Notes: generated by a model not told the origin, from the letters alone. A stretch of DNA of 64,000 nucleotides from Tuberibacillus sp. Marseille-P3662 (GCF_900178005.1 NZ_FXBS01000006.1:496001-560000), one strand, 5' to 3'; positions 38,230 through 47,926 are shown, numbered from the stretch's first letter. Numbers and translations: made by a program.

Positions 38230-39264
38230 TTGGAACTGACTAAAAAAGATTTAACCATAAGCCAACCATTATCTTCCATATATTTGTTGTATGGCAAACA
38301 TACTTATCTTATACAATTACTTACTAAAAAAATTACGGATCAAGCTGTTCCTGAGGCTGAACGAGACTTTAATTTGTCCGTTTATGATATGGAAACAAAC
38401 GCTGTGCAAACGGCTGTTGAAGATGCGAACACTTTACCGTTCATGGGCGATAAAAGAGTCGTTGTGCTTGAAAATCCTGTTTTTTTGACAAACCAACAAA
38501 AAAAATTGTCTGTGGAACATGATGAGAAGACGTTGATGCATTACCTTGAGTCCCCGTCCCCCGATACTGTTTTAATTATTACAGCGAGCTTCGAAAAATT
38601 AGATAAGCGAAAAAAACTTGTCAAACAATTACAAAATACGGCCAATGTTTTGGAAATGAATAAGATAACGGATCAGCTGATGTTTGACATTCTTAAAGAT
38701 ATTAGTGACGGTTATGACACAACGTATACAAAAGAAGCACATGATCAATTGACGTCGATTGTGGGCAGCGATATGGAGATGTTAGTCAGTGAAGTTAAAA
38801 AACTGGCTTTATATTGTGATGGCCAGCAGCCTATTACGCCCGATGTTGTCAGTCAGTTGACCCCTCGTTCACTTGAACAAAATGTATTTGAACTGGTTGA
38901 TAGGGTTATGAGCAAAGATTTAAAAGCAGCCTATCAAATATTAGATGATATGTTTAAACAAAAACAAGAGCCTATTCGGTTATTGGCCCTAATTGCCAGG
39001 CAATTTCGTTTAGCTTTTCAAGTGAGCTTGTATTTACCAACGGGGTACAGTCAGCAGCAAATCGCACAGAAACTAAGTGTCCATCCGTATGCGATTAAGG
39101 TGGCTTCAAATCAATCTCGACGCTTCAACAGCGAATTGCTAACACGAGCATTGGATCTATGCACGGAGACAGATTATCGAATGAAAAAGGGTTTAGTTGA
39201 TAAACACCTTGGTTTAGAATTGTGTATTCATCAACTTGCATCACTTCAATCAAGAAAGGCGTAG
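38230..39264 (+). CDS. holA: DNA polymerase III delta subunit
   Basis: The clamp-loader delta subunit opens the sliding clamp. The 344-residue protein has the AAA+-like fold without Walker motifs: PLSSIYLLYGKHTYLIQLL at the N terminus, DANTLPFMGDKRVVVLENP near 64-82, and C-terminal clamp-loader helices (PIRLLALIARQFRLAFQV near 253). It starts with TTG 38230 behind AAGAGGTGATG. The 270-base gap upstream holds an A/T-rich stretch and a GC-rich tract (38148-38173) containing two GCTGGCC copies, but nothing I can name. Confidence 0.93.
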   Translation: MELTKKDLTISQPLSSIYLLYGKHTYLIQLLTKKITDQAVPEAERDFNLSVYDMETNAVQTAVEDANTLPFMGDKRVVVLENPVFLTNQQKKLSVEHDEKTLMHYLESPSPDTVLIITASFEKLDKRKKLVKQLQNTANVLEMNKITDQLMFDILKDISDGYDTTYTKEAHDQLTSIVGSDMEMLVSEVKKLALYCDGQQPITPDVVSQLTPRSLEQNVFELVDRVMSKDLKAAYQILDDMFKQKQEPIRLLALIARQFRLAFQVSLYLPTGYSQQQIAQKLSVHPYAIKVASNQSRRFNSELLTRALDLCTETDYRMKKGLVDKHLGLELCIHQLASLQSRKA

Positions 39265-39270
39265 TAAAAA

Positions 39271-39563
39271 GGCTTTGTTAAACGTGACTGTTGATTTCCG
39301 CTCCAGGCGTTCGCTTTCCGCGGGCAACGCTTCAGCATCCTCATGCCCACACCCGGGGTCCCCGAAAAGCGATTTTTGCTTTTTGGTGTGGATTGATGTG
39401 GGTAGGATCAGCGTTGTCATAGGACGTAGGCCCGCAGGACTCTAGTAAAGGCTTCTTGAGTAAGCGGCGTTGAGGAACACACTAAATTTAAGTGTTCCGA
39501 ACCTCGAACGCCTTCCTCTCAATCAACGAAGGACAAAAAGCAACAATGACCTTTAACATAGCC
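39271..39563. repeat. MITE-like interspersed repeat, copy C
   Basis: A 293-bp non-coding unit with imperfect terminal inverted repeats (39271-39293 against 39541-39563, 18 of 23 matching). The inner 39290-39342 is 48/53 identical to copy A at 7800-7852. The part 39395-39427 is repeated at 43023-43055 with one mismatch in 33. It fills the space between holA and rpsT. Confidence 0.7.
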
Positions 39564-39566
39564 AAT

Positions 39567-39612
39567 AAAAAAGGGTGACCCTTGAGCAATTAAGCTTTTG
39601 GGCACCCTTTTT
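39567..39612 (-). terminator. Intrinsic terminator of rpsT
   Basis: AAAAAGGGTG and CACCCTTTTT arms enclose an about 25-base loop; the minus-strand product ends in a T-run. Confidence 0.8.
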
Positions 39613-39613
39613 A

Positions 39614-39880
39614 TTATGCGGTCAATTCATTAAGTTGTTTTGACAAACGAGATTTTTCACGTGCAGCTTTATTTTTTTGAACGACACCTTTTTTAACGGC
39701 TTTATCAATACGCTTAAAAGCTGTTGTGTATGCATCTTTTGCGTTAGCAACGTCGCCTTCTTCAACAAGTGCGTTAAATTTTTTAATCGATGTACGCATG
39801 GCGACTTTAACTTCCTGATTTTCTTCACGGTTGCTTTCGCTTTTTCTAACCCGGCGCTCTGCAGATTTAATATTTGGCAT
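39614..39880 (-). CDS. rpsT: 30S ribosomal protein S20
   Basis: An 88-residue primary 16S rRNA-binding protein: [20 protein letters not shown] at the N terminus and [23 protein letters not shown] near the C terminus are diagnostic. The start at 39880 is fixed by AAGGAGGTGAATGAC. It is divergent from gpr and convergent with holA, an arrangement conserved in Bacillus. Confidence 0.97.
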   Translation of the reverse strand: MPNIKSAERRVRKSESNREENQEVKVAMRTSIKKFNALVEEGDVANAKDAYTTAFKRIDKAVKKGVVQKNKAAREKSRLSKQLNELTA

Positions 39881-39918
39881 GTCATTCACCTCCTTATGGA
39901 CATTCATCAACAAACTGT

Positions 39919-39947
39919 ATTGTATCAAAGCATATGGTGATTTGCAA
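39919..39947 (-). promoter_or_regulatory. Promoter of rpsT
   Basis: Minus-strand TTGCAA (39947-39942) and TACAAT (39924-39919) are 17 bp apart; transcription would start near 39912, giving a leader of about 30 bases. Confidence 0.78.
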
Positions 39948-40014
39948 TATGAATGAAATCATGGAAAATGGGTCAATTTATAACAAAGGACGTTTGTTAA
40001 AGGAGTGTACGGTT

Positions 40015-41121
40015 GTGGCTAAAGACTTAGATATGCAGCAATACAGTATGCGAACGGATTTGGCGGTTGAAGCTCGAGAAATGATTGTGGAAAAAGATGA
40101 AGATAAGGGTAAATCCATTCCCGGAATTGAAATAACGGAAAAGGACATTGAAGGTATTCATTTCACGAAAATGGCTGTTGATAAGAAAGGTGCTGAGCAG
40201 TTAGGAAAAAAGCCCGGTCACTATTTAACCTACGAAGTTCAAGGGATTCGCAAGCAAGATACCGAACTGCAACAAACAGTTGAGCGTGTGTTTGCTGATA
40301 CTTTTGCCCGTTTTTTAGAGGATTTAGACATATCCAAAGATGCGAGTTGTTTAATCGTTGGTTTGGGGAATGACAAGGTTACACCGGATGCGCTAGGCCC
40401 TTTTACTGTCAACAATTTACTCGTTACGAAGCATTTATTTAAGTTACAACCAAGTCGGGTTAAAGATGGATTCCGACCGGTAAGTGCGTTGGCACCTAAC
40501 GTGATGGGTAACACAGGGATTGAAACGAGTGATACGATTTTTGGTGTAATCGAGAAAACAAATCCAGATTTTGTAATCGCGGTTGATGCACTGGCATCAC
40601 GTTCAATTGAACGGGTCAATACAACGATTCAAATTGCTGATACCGGTATTCACCCGGGGTCAGGTGTTAATAATGAGCGTAAAGAGTTGAGTATGGAGAC
40701 ACTTGGAATTCCAGTCATTGCCATTGGTATTCCAACAGTCGTTGATGCTGTTACGGTTGCGAGTGATACAATCGATTTTATTCTAAAACATTTAGGAAGA
40801 GAACTTAGTGAAGGTGATAAGCCCGCAAACGCACTGACACCATCCGGAATGACGTTTGGAGAAAGAACAAAATATACAGAAGAAGATCTACCGCCGGTTG
40901 AAAATCGCGAGTCATTCTTAGGAATGGTGGGAACGTTGCCTGAAGAGGAAAAACGCCGGTTGATTAAAGAAGTACTCGGGCCAACAGGACATAACTTAGT
41001 TGTTACACCAAAAGAAGTTGATATGTTCATGGAGGATATGGCCAATGTCCTTGCAGGTGGTCTGAATGCTGCGTTGCACGCGAGTGTTGATCAAGATAAT
41101 ACTGGATTTTTCACTCATTAA
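40015..41121 (+). CDS. gpr: Germination protease GPR
   Basis: Degrades small acid-soluble spore proteins during germination; made as a zymogen that autoprocesses in the spore. GTG 40015 behind AAAGGAG gives 368 residues. Family segments include [14 protein letters not shown] at the N terminus, with the propeptide cleavage region just after. [18 protein letters not shown] near 117-134 and [17 protein letters not shown] near 223 are conserved. An in-frame extension to 39874 overlaps the rpsT promoter and is rejected. Expression is expected in the forespore. Confidence 0.95.
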   Translation: MAKDLDMQQYSMRTDLAVEAREMIVEKDEDKGKSIPGIEITEKDIEGIHFTKMAVDKKGAEQLGKKPGHYLTYEVQGIRKQDTELQQTVERVFADTFARFLEDLDISKDASCLIVGLGNDKVTPDALGPFTVNNLLVTKHLFKLQPSRVKDGFRPVSALAPNVMGNTGIETSDTIFGVIEKTNPDFVIAVDALASRSIERVNTTIQIADTGIHPGSGVNNERKELSMETLGIPVIAIGIPTVVDAVTVASDTIDFILKHLGRELSEGDKPANALTPSGMTFGERTKYTEEDLPPVENRESFLGMVGTLPEEEKRRLIKEVLGPTGHNLVVTPKEVDMFMEDMANVLAGGLNAALHASVDQDNTGFFTH

Positions 41122-41218
41122 TGGACATAACCTTAGGTGGACAAGCATAGATTTATTGTTATAGAGCAGCTTGAACGTGGACAGGCTGTTGCTAGAGACC
41201 TAAGCAGGTGGTGTTGAT

Positions 41219-41572
41219 ATGGGATGGATGGTTAAGTTCGGCATATTAGTCACCGTATTGTTTATGTGTGTGATTGGCGGCATGATGTTTGCAAAACAAC
41301 AGATGTTGGATATGAGTGCGGTGAAAGATCGGAATAACCAAGCTATAGATTTTAATGTTGATTTTTTTGAGAAAGATAAAGCAAAGATGCATGAAGTGGC
41401 TAAGCATTCCAAAAGTTTGGATGAACGATTGGCTAAAATGGAGAACATCCAAAGTGCCAATCCATATGGAGACTTGGGCAAGACGTTATCTGATGGCCTG
41501 AAAGGATTATTAGGACAAGGATTGGCATTGACATCGGAATTGTTCGGCAAAGTGATTCATGCTATATTATAA
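41219..41572 (+). CDS. yqxA: YqxA-like (DUF3679) single-pass membrane protein
   Basis: This 117-residue protein has an N-terminal membrane helix (about residues 6-25), then a polar region with MHEVAKHSKSLDERLAKMEN and a C-terminal amphipathic segment LKGLLGQGLALTSELFG. The position downstream of gpr suggests the DUF3679/YqxA gene. In B. subtilis spoIIP lies between gpr and yqxA; here it does not. The start follows AAGCAGGTGGTGTTGAT. Identity is by context and topology rather than clear motif. Confidence 0.6.
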   Translation: MGWMVKFGILVTVLFMCVIGGMMFAKQQMLDMSAVKDRNNQAIDFNVDFFEKDKAKMHEVAKHSKSLDERLAKMENIQSANPYGDLGKTLSDGLKGLLGQGLALTSELFGKVIHAIL

Positions 41573-41603
41573 GACTAAATAGTAAAGGTTTGTTAATATT
41601 GTA

Positions 41604-41636
41604 TTAGCCGGTTTGGTGACCGGCTAATTTTTATTT
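41604..41636 (+). terminator. Intrinsic terminator after the YqxA-like gene
   Basis: An 8-bp perfect stem TTAGCCGG / CCGGCTAA followed by a T-rich run. Confidence 0.85.
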
Positions 41637-41651
41637 AGTGAGGGCAATGTT

Positions 41652-42866
41652 ATGCAAGCTGATTATAAAAAGAGAACATCTTCAGTTATGACCCGGAGTA
41701 TCATACTTGTCTTGGGCATTGTTTTTATCGCAGCGAATTTAAGACCGGCGATTACATCGGTTGGTCCTCTGGTTGAGTCTATCCAGGGAGACTTGTTGCT
41801 TTCCCATGGTGTCGTCGGTTTAATCACAACCATCCCTTTGCTTGCTTTTGCTGTGCTCTCACCGTTAGCACCTAAATTAAGTCAAACCTATGGGAATGAA
41901 CGTGTCTTATTTGTTAGCTTAATGATCTTATGTGCTGGAATATGGCTTCGTTCATCCGGTTCTGTAACAGCGCTATTTATTGGTACACTCTTAGTTGGCT
42001 GCGGGATTGCAGCGTGTAATGTTTTGTTGCCGGGTTTGATTAAAGAGCGATTTTCCAACAAGGTCGGTCTCATGACGAGTGTCTATTCCACATCGATGGG
42101 GACATGGGCGGCGCTTGCATCCGGTCTTAGCGTTCCGATTTCTCAGGGGCTTGGTTTGGGCTGGCAAGTGACCCTTATTCTGTGGAGTCTATTAGCGATA
42201 ATTGCGATTATCATTTGGATACCGCAAATCATACGTGGCAGACAAACGAGGAATAAAAAAGCAGTCACACCGACGAATGGTCGCATATGGCGATCGGGAT
42301 TAGCTTGGCAAGTGACGTTATTTATGGGATTACAATCTTTTGCATTTTATGTCACCGTTGCTTGGCTACCTGAACTTTTGCATGATCAGGGTATGGCCGT
42401 TGCTAAAGCAGGTTGGATGTTATCCCTTTCCCAATTTGTTAGTTTGCCTGCCAACTTTCTAACACCGCTGCTCGCCGGTCGATTATCCGGCCAACGCGGG
42501 ATGGTTGCTGTCATTAGTGTGTTTTATTTTGTCGGGTTTGGTGGGTTGCTTTTCGATACGGACATGTCTTTCGTCGTCCTTTGGGTCATTTGTCTTGGAT
42601 TATGCCAAGGGGCCAGTATCAGTTTGTCATTAACTTTCTTTGGACTACGGGCTAGAACCGCCAGTCAAGCTTCTGAACTCTCAGGTATGGCGCAATCCAT
42701 TGGCTATTTACTCGCTGCTGTTGGCCCCTTATTGATTGGATCTTTGTATGATTGGACCCATTCATGGGTTGCTCCTTTAGTGACGCTTTTGGTTGTTAGC
42801 GTGTTACTGCTCATCTCCGGGCTCGGTGCCGGGAGGAATGAATATGTGCTCGAGGATGATGAGTAG
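41652..42866 (+). CDS. CynX/NimT-type MFS transporter
   Basis: A 404-residue 12-helix MFS protein. The N-terminal RPAITSVGPLVESIQGDL motif, LAPKLSQTYGNERVL in loop 2-3 and NVLLPGLIKERFSNK near 118 are typical of the cyanate/nitroimidazole-type (CynX/NimT/YycB) group. The substrate is not predictable. It starts accessory sequence inserted between the gpr region and lepA, after GAGGGCAATGTT. Confidence 0.88.
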   Translation: MQADYKKRTSSVMTRSIILVLGIVFIAANLRPAITSVGPLVESIQGDLLLSHGVVGLITTIPLLAFAVLSPLAPKLSQTYGNERVLFVSLMILCAGIWLRSSGSVTALFIGTLLVGCGIAACNVLLPGLIKERFSNKVGLMTSVYSTSMGTWAALASGLSVPISQGLGLGWQVTLILWSLLAIIAIIIWIPQIIRGRQTRNKKAVTPTNGRIWRSGLAWQVTLFMGLQSFAFYVTVAWLPELLHDQGMAVAKAGWMLSLSQFVSLPANFLTPLLAGRLSGQRGMVAVISVFYFVGFGGLLFDTDMSFVVLWVICLGLCQGASISLSLTFFGLRARTASQASELSGMAQSIGYLLAAVGPLLIGSLYDWTHSWVAPLVTLLVVSVLLLISGLGAGRNEYVLEDDE

Positions 42867-43400
42867 ATCTGTGAAGAGTCTGGGCCAAAACGCAAATCAT
42901 ATAAATGAAAGCCGAATAATGGCTGGAATATATTTGTATGATATTGGGATAAGACTTAAGCATCTCTACAGAAAAATACTCTGCTTTCCGGGGGCGGCCG
43001 ATGAGCCTCCTCATGCCCACAGGATGTGGGTAGGATCAGCGTTGTCACAGGACGTGACGAATTTAGTTGATCATCCTTCGCACTCTAGGGTCTCATCTAG
43101 GCCTCTGCTCCCCCAAGAGTCTCCGTATGTTTCTTTCGCTAATTCAGGTGTAAGCCCATATATTAAGAAAATCCAAACGGATTTATGAAAAACGTTCAAT
43201 CATCGTTCGGATTTTTGTTGCCTCTATGCGCACTTTGGCTTATTCCATTTATTATTCGGTGGAGCGAGGGCACTTGATGGTGGTGGTTTGACAATTTACC
43301 TACCTGTCTCTGGGTGAGCGTCGAGTGGTCAAGAAGCAACAGCAAAATTCCGAGGATCATAAGCCAAGTTATGGTCAGAAAGAGTCTAATTTTGAATTTG
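42867..43400. repeat. Composite of degenerate repeats, copy D
   Basis: The 546-base gap between the MFS gene and the next gene holds repeat fragments. GAGTCTGGGCCAAAAC (42872-42887) resembles 18270-18285. CTTTCCG and CCTCCTCATGCCCAC (43006-43020) resemble copy C, and 43023-43055 matches 39395-39427 with one mismatch in 33. Short reading frames across it are repeat-derived and not credible genes. Confidence 0.6.
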
Positions 43401-43412
43401 TTCGGAGCAGGG

Positions 43413-43880
43413 CTAATAACAATTATAGGCCATTTTTAGGAATTCAAATCGGCTGCCGTTTGTTGCTTGAATAAACGTACCGACAGCTTCAAACCCAGCT
43501 TTTTTATACACCTTAATCGCTCTTTTGTTGAAGGTGGCGACGGACAATGTGAGGATTTGGGGTGTGTAATGAGCTTGGGCATATTTCATGCCGGTTTTTA
43601 TAAACGCAAGACCGTTGCCTTGTCCTGTCAAATCAGGCCTCATTCCCAAGCCTATGTCAACCGTGCTTGCATCAACGCTGTTAAAACTAAAATAACCAAT
43701 CACATTGTCATCGTCATAGACCGCAAATGTGGATTCACCTCGTTGCTCAGGGTCTATAAATGCCTCGAAATCTTCTTGATCGGCTTCAATATCGTAAAAT
43801 GAATAGATGCCGTCATAGTGCCAGCTGTGAGCAATGGTTTCTGCTTGTTGTTGTTTCATAATTTGAAAATAATAGTCCAT
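43413..43880 (-). CDS. GNAT-family N-acetyltransferase
   Basis: A 155-residue protein with the GNAT core: DIGLGMRPDLTGQGNGLAFI near 75-94 is motif A with the acetyl-CoA pyrophosphate loop (R/QxxGxG/A as TGQGNG). LSVATFNKRAIKVYKKAGFEAVG near 111-133 is motif B. Acceptor unknown. Minus-strand AGGGGAGG lies shortly before the ATG. It is transcribed opposite its neighbours. Confidence 0.88.
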   Translation of the reverse strand: MDYYFQIMKQQQAETIAHSWHYDGIYSFYDIEADQEDFEAFIDPEQRGESTFAVYDDDNVIGYFSFNSVDASTVDIGLGMRPDLTGQGNGLAFIKTGMKYAQAHYTPQILTLSVATFNKRAIKVYKKAGFEAVGTFIQATNGSRFEFLKMAYNCY

Positions 43881-44012
43881 ATTAATAACCTCCCCTTATT
43901 TGTTGTTCGATGAATATTATAGAATTCCTCTTGAGCTAAACAGTTGGTTATTGACATTAACTTGACGTAAAGGTTTATATTCGAATAAACCTTATGAATT
44001 GAGGCGTTTTCT

Positions 44013-44483
44013 ATGATAGAGTTATGTTTTTGTCAACCGCAACATGAGGCGGCTTTACGTCAATTTTATCTCCCTAATGAACAGAAGCGATTCACAGCAT
44101 TACCAGCTGAAGCCCTTATTAAGTGTGCGGAAGATCATGAACAATATCCAGTCGTTATTTTGTCGGATCAGTATCCAATAGGTTTCTTCGTATTACATTT
44201 GGGTGAAGGCATTCGAGGTATTATTGATATTGAGCATGCGGTTCTCATTCGAGCATTATCCGTTAATTATGAATATCAGGGTCAAGGTCATGCTATGAAA
44301 GCGATGAAACAGTTACCATCGTTTGTAAGAGAACATTTTCCGGCTAAATATGAAATCGTTCTTGTGGTGAATCAAAGAAATCGTGTTGCTAAACATTTAT
44401 ATTTAAAAGCAGGTTTCCAAGACAAAGGAGTGCGGCGAGAAGGTCTAATCGGGCCACAGGATGTTTTGCGTTATTTTGTTTAA
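44013..44483 (+). CDS. GNAT-family N-acetyltransferase
   Basis: A 156-residue GNAT enzyme with IRALSVNYEYQGQGHAMKAM as motif A and VNQRNRVAKHLYLKAGF as motif B. It differs from the neighbouring acetyltransferase, so the two are not a recent duplication. Acceptor unknown. The ribosome binding site GAGGCG is modest. It lies divergent from the other acetyltransferase. Confidence 0.87.
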   Translation: MIELCFCQPQHEAALRQFYLPNEQKRFTALPAEALIKCAEDHEQYPVVILSDQYPIGFFVLHLGEGIRGIIDIEHAVLIRALSVNYEYQGQGHAMKAMKQLPSFVREHFPAKYEIVLVVNQRNRVAKHLYLKAGFQDKGVRREGLIGPQDVLRYFV

Positions 44484-44517
44484 TTATAGGTTCTAATCAT
44501 GGATGAACGTGTTTTAT

Positions 44518-44710
44518 GGGACAAGTGCGTTCCTCATTTATTGTTTTGTGAGACGGGATTATTGCAGTACGGGACAAGTTTGTTTCTTTTTGGGACCAAT
44601 ACGGGACAACGAACCTTCTGGGACAGTATTGGGACAGCACTGTGATTTTTTGAGACAAGCTTGTTAATTTACAGGACAGAAATATTACAGAATGGGACAA
44701 GCATGGGACA
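44518..44710. repeat. Array of GGGACA motifs
   Basis: Seven exact GGGACA copies lie in 193 bp, starting at 44518, 44571, 44603, 44620, 44631, 44694 and 44705. Variants GGGACC, GAGACG, GAGACA and AGGACA lie between them. Most are TGGGACA or CGGGACA followed by A or G. Spacing is irregular, so this is neither a simple tandem repeat nor a CRISPR array. No coding potential was seen on either strand that I trust. Confidence 0.65.
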
Positions 44711-44724
44711 GTCAACTTTTTGCG

Positions 44725-44868
44725 GAATTTCTTCAGTTGATAAGAGAAATTCCTCAGAGCAACCCACTCACACATAATTGATTATTTTGGATAAAGGAAC
44801 ACTGAGTAAGGGTGTGTTCCTAGCGGTTCAGAATTTCTTCAGTTGATAAGAGAAATTCCTCAGAGCAA
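44725..44868. repeat. Two identical 38-bp direct repeats, each a hairpin
   Basis: Copies at 44725-44762 and 44831-44868 are identical. Each contains an 8-9 bp stem (GAATTTCT / AGAAATTC) with a 12-base loop. Between them is another hairpin, AGGAACAC with GTGTTCCT, near 44796-44820. The second copy runs into the palindrome before lepA. Confidence 0.85.
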
Positions 44869-44912
44869 TAACATCACACTCAATTGAGTGTGATGTTATT
44901 GCGTGCTATAAT
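44865..44912 (+). promoter_or_regulatory. 38-bp perfect palindrome overlapping the lepA promoter
   Basis: The palindrome spans 44865-44902, centre between 44883 and 44884, half-site GCAATAACATCACACTCAA. TTGAGT at 44884-44889 and TATAAT at 44907-44912, 17 bp apart, form a sigma-A promoter whose -35 lies in the palindrome. A repressor operator or a cruciform/attenuating RNA structure are both possible. Confidence 0.75.
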
Positions 44913-44943
44913 CTGGGTATAGATAGACGGGAGTGAGTACATA

Positions 44944-46767
44944 GTGTCTGAAAGCAAGCAAGAGCGGCAGAAGCGGATACGAAATTTTTCGATTATCGCG
45001 CATATTGATCATGGGAAGTCGACGTTGGCTGACCGGATTTTGGAGTCAACGAGTGCTTTGACAAAACGTGAGATGCAGGATCAGATGCTCGATGCGATGG
45101 ATCTAGAACGGGAACGCGGTATAACGATTAAATTAAACGCTGTTCAGTTGTTGCATAAAGCAAAGGATGGCGAGGAGTATATTTTTCACTTAATCGACAC
45201 CCCGGGGCACGTCGATTTTTCTTATGAGGTTTCCCGGAGTTTGGCGGCGTGTGAAGGGGCGTTGTTAATCGTTGATGCAGCGCAAGGCATTGAAGCGCAG
45301 ACGTTAGCGAACGTTTATTTAGCGCTTGAGAATGATTTAGAAATTATTCCGGTGATTAATAAGGTTGATTTGCCTGCGGCCGAGCCTGATCGCGTCAAAC
45401 AGGAAATTGAAGATGTGATCGGAATTGATGGTTCCGATGCGATTTTGACATCGGCCAAATCTGGCATCGGTATTGAGGACGTACTTGATGCTATTGTTAA
45501 ACAAGTGCCGGAACCTCAAGGGGATCCTGAAGCTCCGCTGAAAGCCCTCATCTTTGACTCGGTCTATGATCCCTATCGCGGTGTCATCACTTATATCCGT
45601 ATAACCGAGGGTACGGTCAAAGCCGGAGATCATATTAAAATGATGGCAAACGATAAAGTGTTTGAGGTTGCTGAGCTTGGTGTTTTTACACCGAAGCCTG
45701 TGTCAAAGGATGAGCTAACTGTTGGTGATGTCGGATTTTTAATGGCGTCTATTAAAAACGTCAAAGATACCAAAGTCGGTGACACGATTACGAGTGCGGA
45801 GCGTCCAACTGCTGAGCGCTTACCGGGCTACCGCCCGATGACGCCGATGGTGTTCTGTGGACTATATCCAACTGATAGTAACAATTATAATGACTTACGC
45901 GAGGCACTGGAACGGTTAGAATTGAATGATTCATCGCTGCAATATGAGCCGGAAAGCTCAGACGCACTTGGTTTTGGTTTCCGTTGCGGTTTCTTAGGGC
46001 TTCTGCATATGGAAGTACTTCAGGAGCGGATTGAGCGTGAATTTGGGATTGGTTTAATTACGACTGCACCAAGTGTCATTTATAAAGTAACCAAAACAGA
46101 TGGCACTTATATCGAGATTGATAATCCATCACAAATGCCAGACCCCAAAGATATTGATAAAGTTGAAGAACCTTATGTGACGGCGACGATCATGACGCCG
46201 AATGATTATGTCGGTCCTGTTATGGAGCTCTGTCAAGGAAAGCGCGGGGATTTCGTTAATATGGAATATTTAGATGATAACCGTGTTAATGTCATCTATC
46301 ACATTCCTTTATCTGAGATTGTCTTTGATTTCTTTGATAACCTGAAGTCACATACGAAAGGCTATGCTTCGCTAGACTATGAGGTGTTGGGTTATAAAGA
46401 TTCCAATTTGGTAAAAATGGATATTTTGATTAACGGCGACAGAGTTGATGCCTTATCTGTCATTGTTCATCGTGATTTTGCTTTTGAACGAGGCAAAGGA
46501 GTTGCGGAAAAGTTAAAGGAAATCATTCCACGTCAGCAATTTGAAGTGCCGATTCAAGCAGCTATTGGACAGAAAATTATCGCTCGTACCACGATTAAAG
46601 CGTTAAAGAAGAATGTGTTGTCGAAGTGTTACGGGGGAGACATTACCCGTAAACGGAAACTGCTTGAAAAGCAAAAAGAAGGTAAGAAACGGATGAAGAC
46701 CGTGGGGAAAGTCGATATTCCGCAAGAAGCGTTTATGTCTGTCCTCCGTATCGATGAAAATAAGTAA
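44944..46767 (+). CDS. lepA: Elongation factor 4 (LepA)
   Basis: A ribosome-associated GTPase of 607 residues, linked to back-translocation and to ribosome biogenesis. G1 [15 protein letters not shown] near residue 18, G3 DTPGHVDF near 80, G4 NKVD near 134, and the LepA-specific C-terminal domain ([20 protein letters not shown] near 565) are present. It starts with GTG 44944 behind GGGAGTGAG. A strong promoter with a palindromic operator-like site precedes it. hemW follows within 20 bases. Confidence 0.97.
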   Translation: MSESKQERQKRIRNFSIIAHIDHGKSTLADRILESTSALTKREMQDQMLDAMDLERERGITIKLNAVQLLHKAKDGEEYIFHLIDTPGHVDFSYEVSRSLAACEGALLIVDAAQGIEAQTLANVYLALENDLEIIPVINKVDLPAAEPDRVKQEIEDVIGIDGSDAILTSAKSGIGIEDVLDAIVKQVPEPQGDPEAPLKALIFDSVYDPYRGVITYIRITEGTVKAGDHIKMMANDKVFEVAELGVFTPKPVSKDELTVGDVGFLMASIKNVKDTKVGDTITSAERPTAERLPGYRPMTPMVFCGLYPTDSNNYNDLREALERLELNDSSLQYEPESSDALGFGFRCGFLGLLHMEVLQERIEREFGIGLITTAPSVIYKVTKTDGTYIEIDNPSQMPDPKDIDKVEEPYVTATIMTPNDYVGPVMELCQGKRGDFVNMEYLDDNRVNVIYHIPLSEIVFDFFDNLKSHTKGYASLDYEVLGYKDSNLVKMDILINGDRVDALSVIVHRDFAFERGKGVAEKLKEIIPRQQFEVPIQAAIGQKIIARTTIKALKKNVLSKCYGGDITRKRKLLEKQKEGKKRMKTVGKVDIPQEAFMSVLRIDENK

Positions 46768-46782
46768 AGGTTGGGAAAACCT

Positions 46783-47916
46783 ATGGTGAAAGGTGCTTAC
46801 TTGCACATTCCATTTTGTGAACATATTTGTTATTATTGCGACTTCAATAAATTTTTCATCCAATATCAGCCCGTGGATGAATACCTTGAAAGTTTGGAAA
46901 CAGAAATTAAAACAACTGTCAATCAATATGGCGCTGAAGACATGGAAACGATTTTTCTTGGCGGTGGTACACCGACGGCCTTAGATCATGATCAGTTTGA
47001 GACATTACTTAAAACCATTAACAACCATTTGCTTCATCCGGGTATTCAAGAATTTACCGTGGAAGCGAATCCGGAAAATATGACAGAAGAAAAATTAAAG
47101 TTAATGAAAAAGTGGGGCGTCAATCGATTAAGCGTCGGTGTGCAAACATTTAACGATTCACTGCTGCAATCTATTGGACGTGCTCATACTTCCGCTGGTG
47201 CGACACAGGGCATTGAATTGGCGAAATCAATGGGTCTTACAAACATTTCCGTTGACCTCATGTTTGGATTACCTGGACAAACTGAGCAAGATTTGGAAAC
47301 TTCAATCGATCAAGCGCTAGCGCTTGATCCGGCCCATATATCCATTTATTCACTACAAGTGGAGCCACGAACTATTTTCTATAATCGGATGAGAAAAGGG
47401 AAACTGAAACTCCCAGCCGAAGAAATTGAGGCGGAAATGTATGAGACGATTATTAGTCGGCTTCAGGACAAGGGATTTCACCAATATGAGATCAGCAATT
47501 TTTCAAAATCAGGCTTTGAAAGTCGTCATAATCTAATCTATTGGAATAATGATGAATATTTCGGATTCGGTGCTGGCGCCCATGGATACCTTGAAGGTGA
47601 ACGCACCGTTAACGCTGGACCCATGAGAAGCTTTTTGAGGTTAGTTCAGGAGCAGGGGACATCCATGGTCAGCCATCATCCTGTAAGTCAACAAGAGCAG
47701 ATTGAAGAGGAAATGTTTTTGGGATTAAGGAAAATCCAAGGCGTTAATAAACACAATTTCTATCATAAATATGACAGAACGGTCCATGAGCTCTATGGAC
47801 GTGAGATTAATGATCTTAAACATCGGGGACTCCTTTATGAGACCGATCATTTCCTCGCATTAACCCACAATGGTATCTTTCTCGGCAACGAAGTCTTTCA
47901 AGCATTTTTAGGATAA
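46783..47916 (+). CDS. hemW: HemW-type radical SAM heme chaperone
   Basis: A radical SAM protein of 377 residues. CEHICYYCDFNKF near residues 12-24 provides the CxxxCxxC cluster followed by the aromatic/Asn pattern of HemW. GGGTPTALD and EANPENMTEEKL follow. HemW-type proteins bind heme and are distinct from coproporphyrinogen dehydrogenase HemN despite old annotation. ATG 46783 matches the family N terminus (VKGAYLHIPFCEH); a TTG at 46771 is an alternative. Confidence 0.92.
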   Translation: MVKGAYLHIPFCEHICYYCDFNKFFIQYQPVDEYLESLETEIKTTVNQYGAEDMETIFLGGGTPTALDHDQFETLLKTINNHLLHPGIQEFTVEANPENMTEEKLKLMKKWGVNRLSVGVQTFNDSLLQSIGRAHTSAGATQGIELAKSMGLTNISVDLMFGLPGQTEQDLETSIDQALALDPAHISIYSLQVEPRTIFYNRMRKGKLKLPAEEIEAEMYETIISRLQDKGFHQYEISNFSKSGFESRHNLIYWNNDEYFGFGAGAHGYLEGERTVNAGPMRSFLRLVQEQGTSMVSHHPVSQQEQIEEEMFLGLRKIQGVNKHNFYHKYDRTVHELYGREINDLKHRGLLYETDHFLALTHNGIFLGNEVFQAFLG

Positions 47917-47926
47917 AACATATGCG

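Noticed and set aside
39236-39445. A 69-codon frame at the end of holA
   Set aside because: It reads from holA in another frame into repeat copy C and has no own start signal.
42793-43188. A 131-codon frame after the CynX-type MFS gene
   Set aside because: It overlaps the MFS 3' end in another frame and then runs through repeat DNA.
44518-44710. CRISPR array
   Set aside because: Repeat units are only 6-9 bases, spacing is irregular, and no cas gene is in the window.
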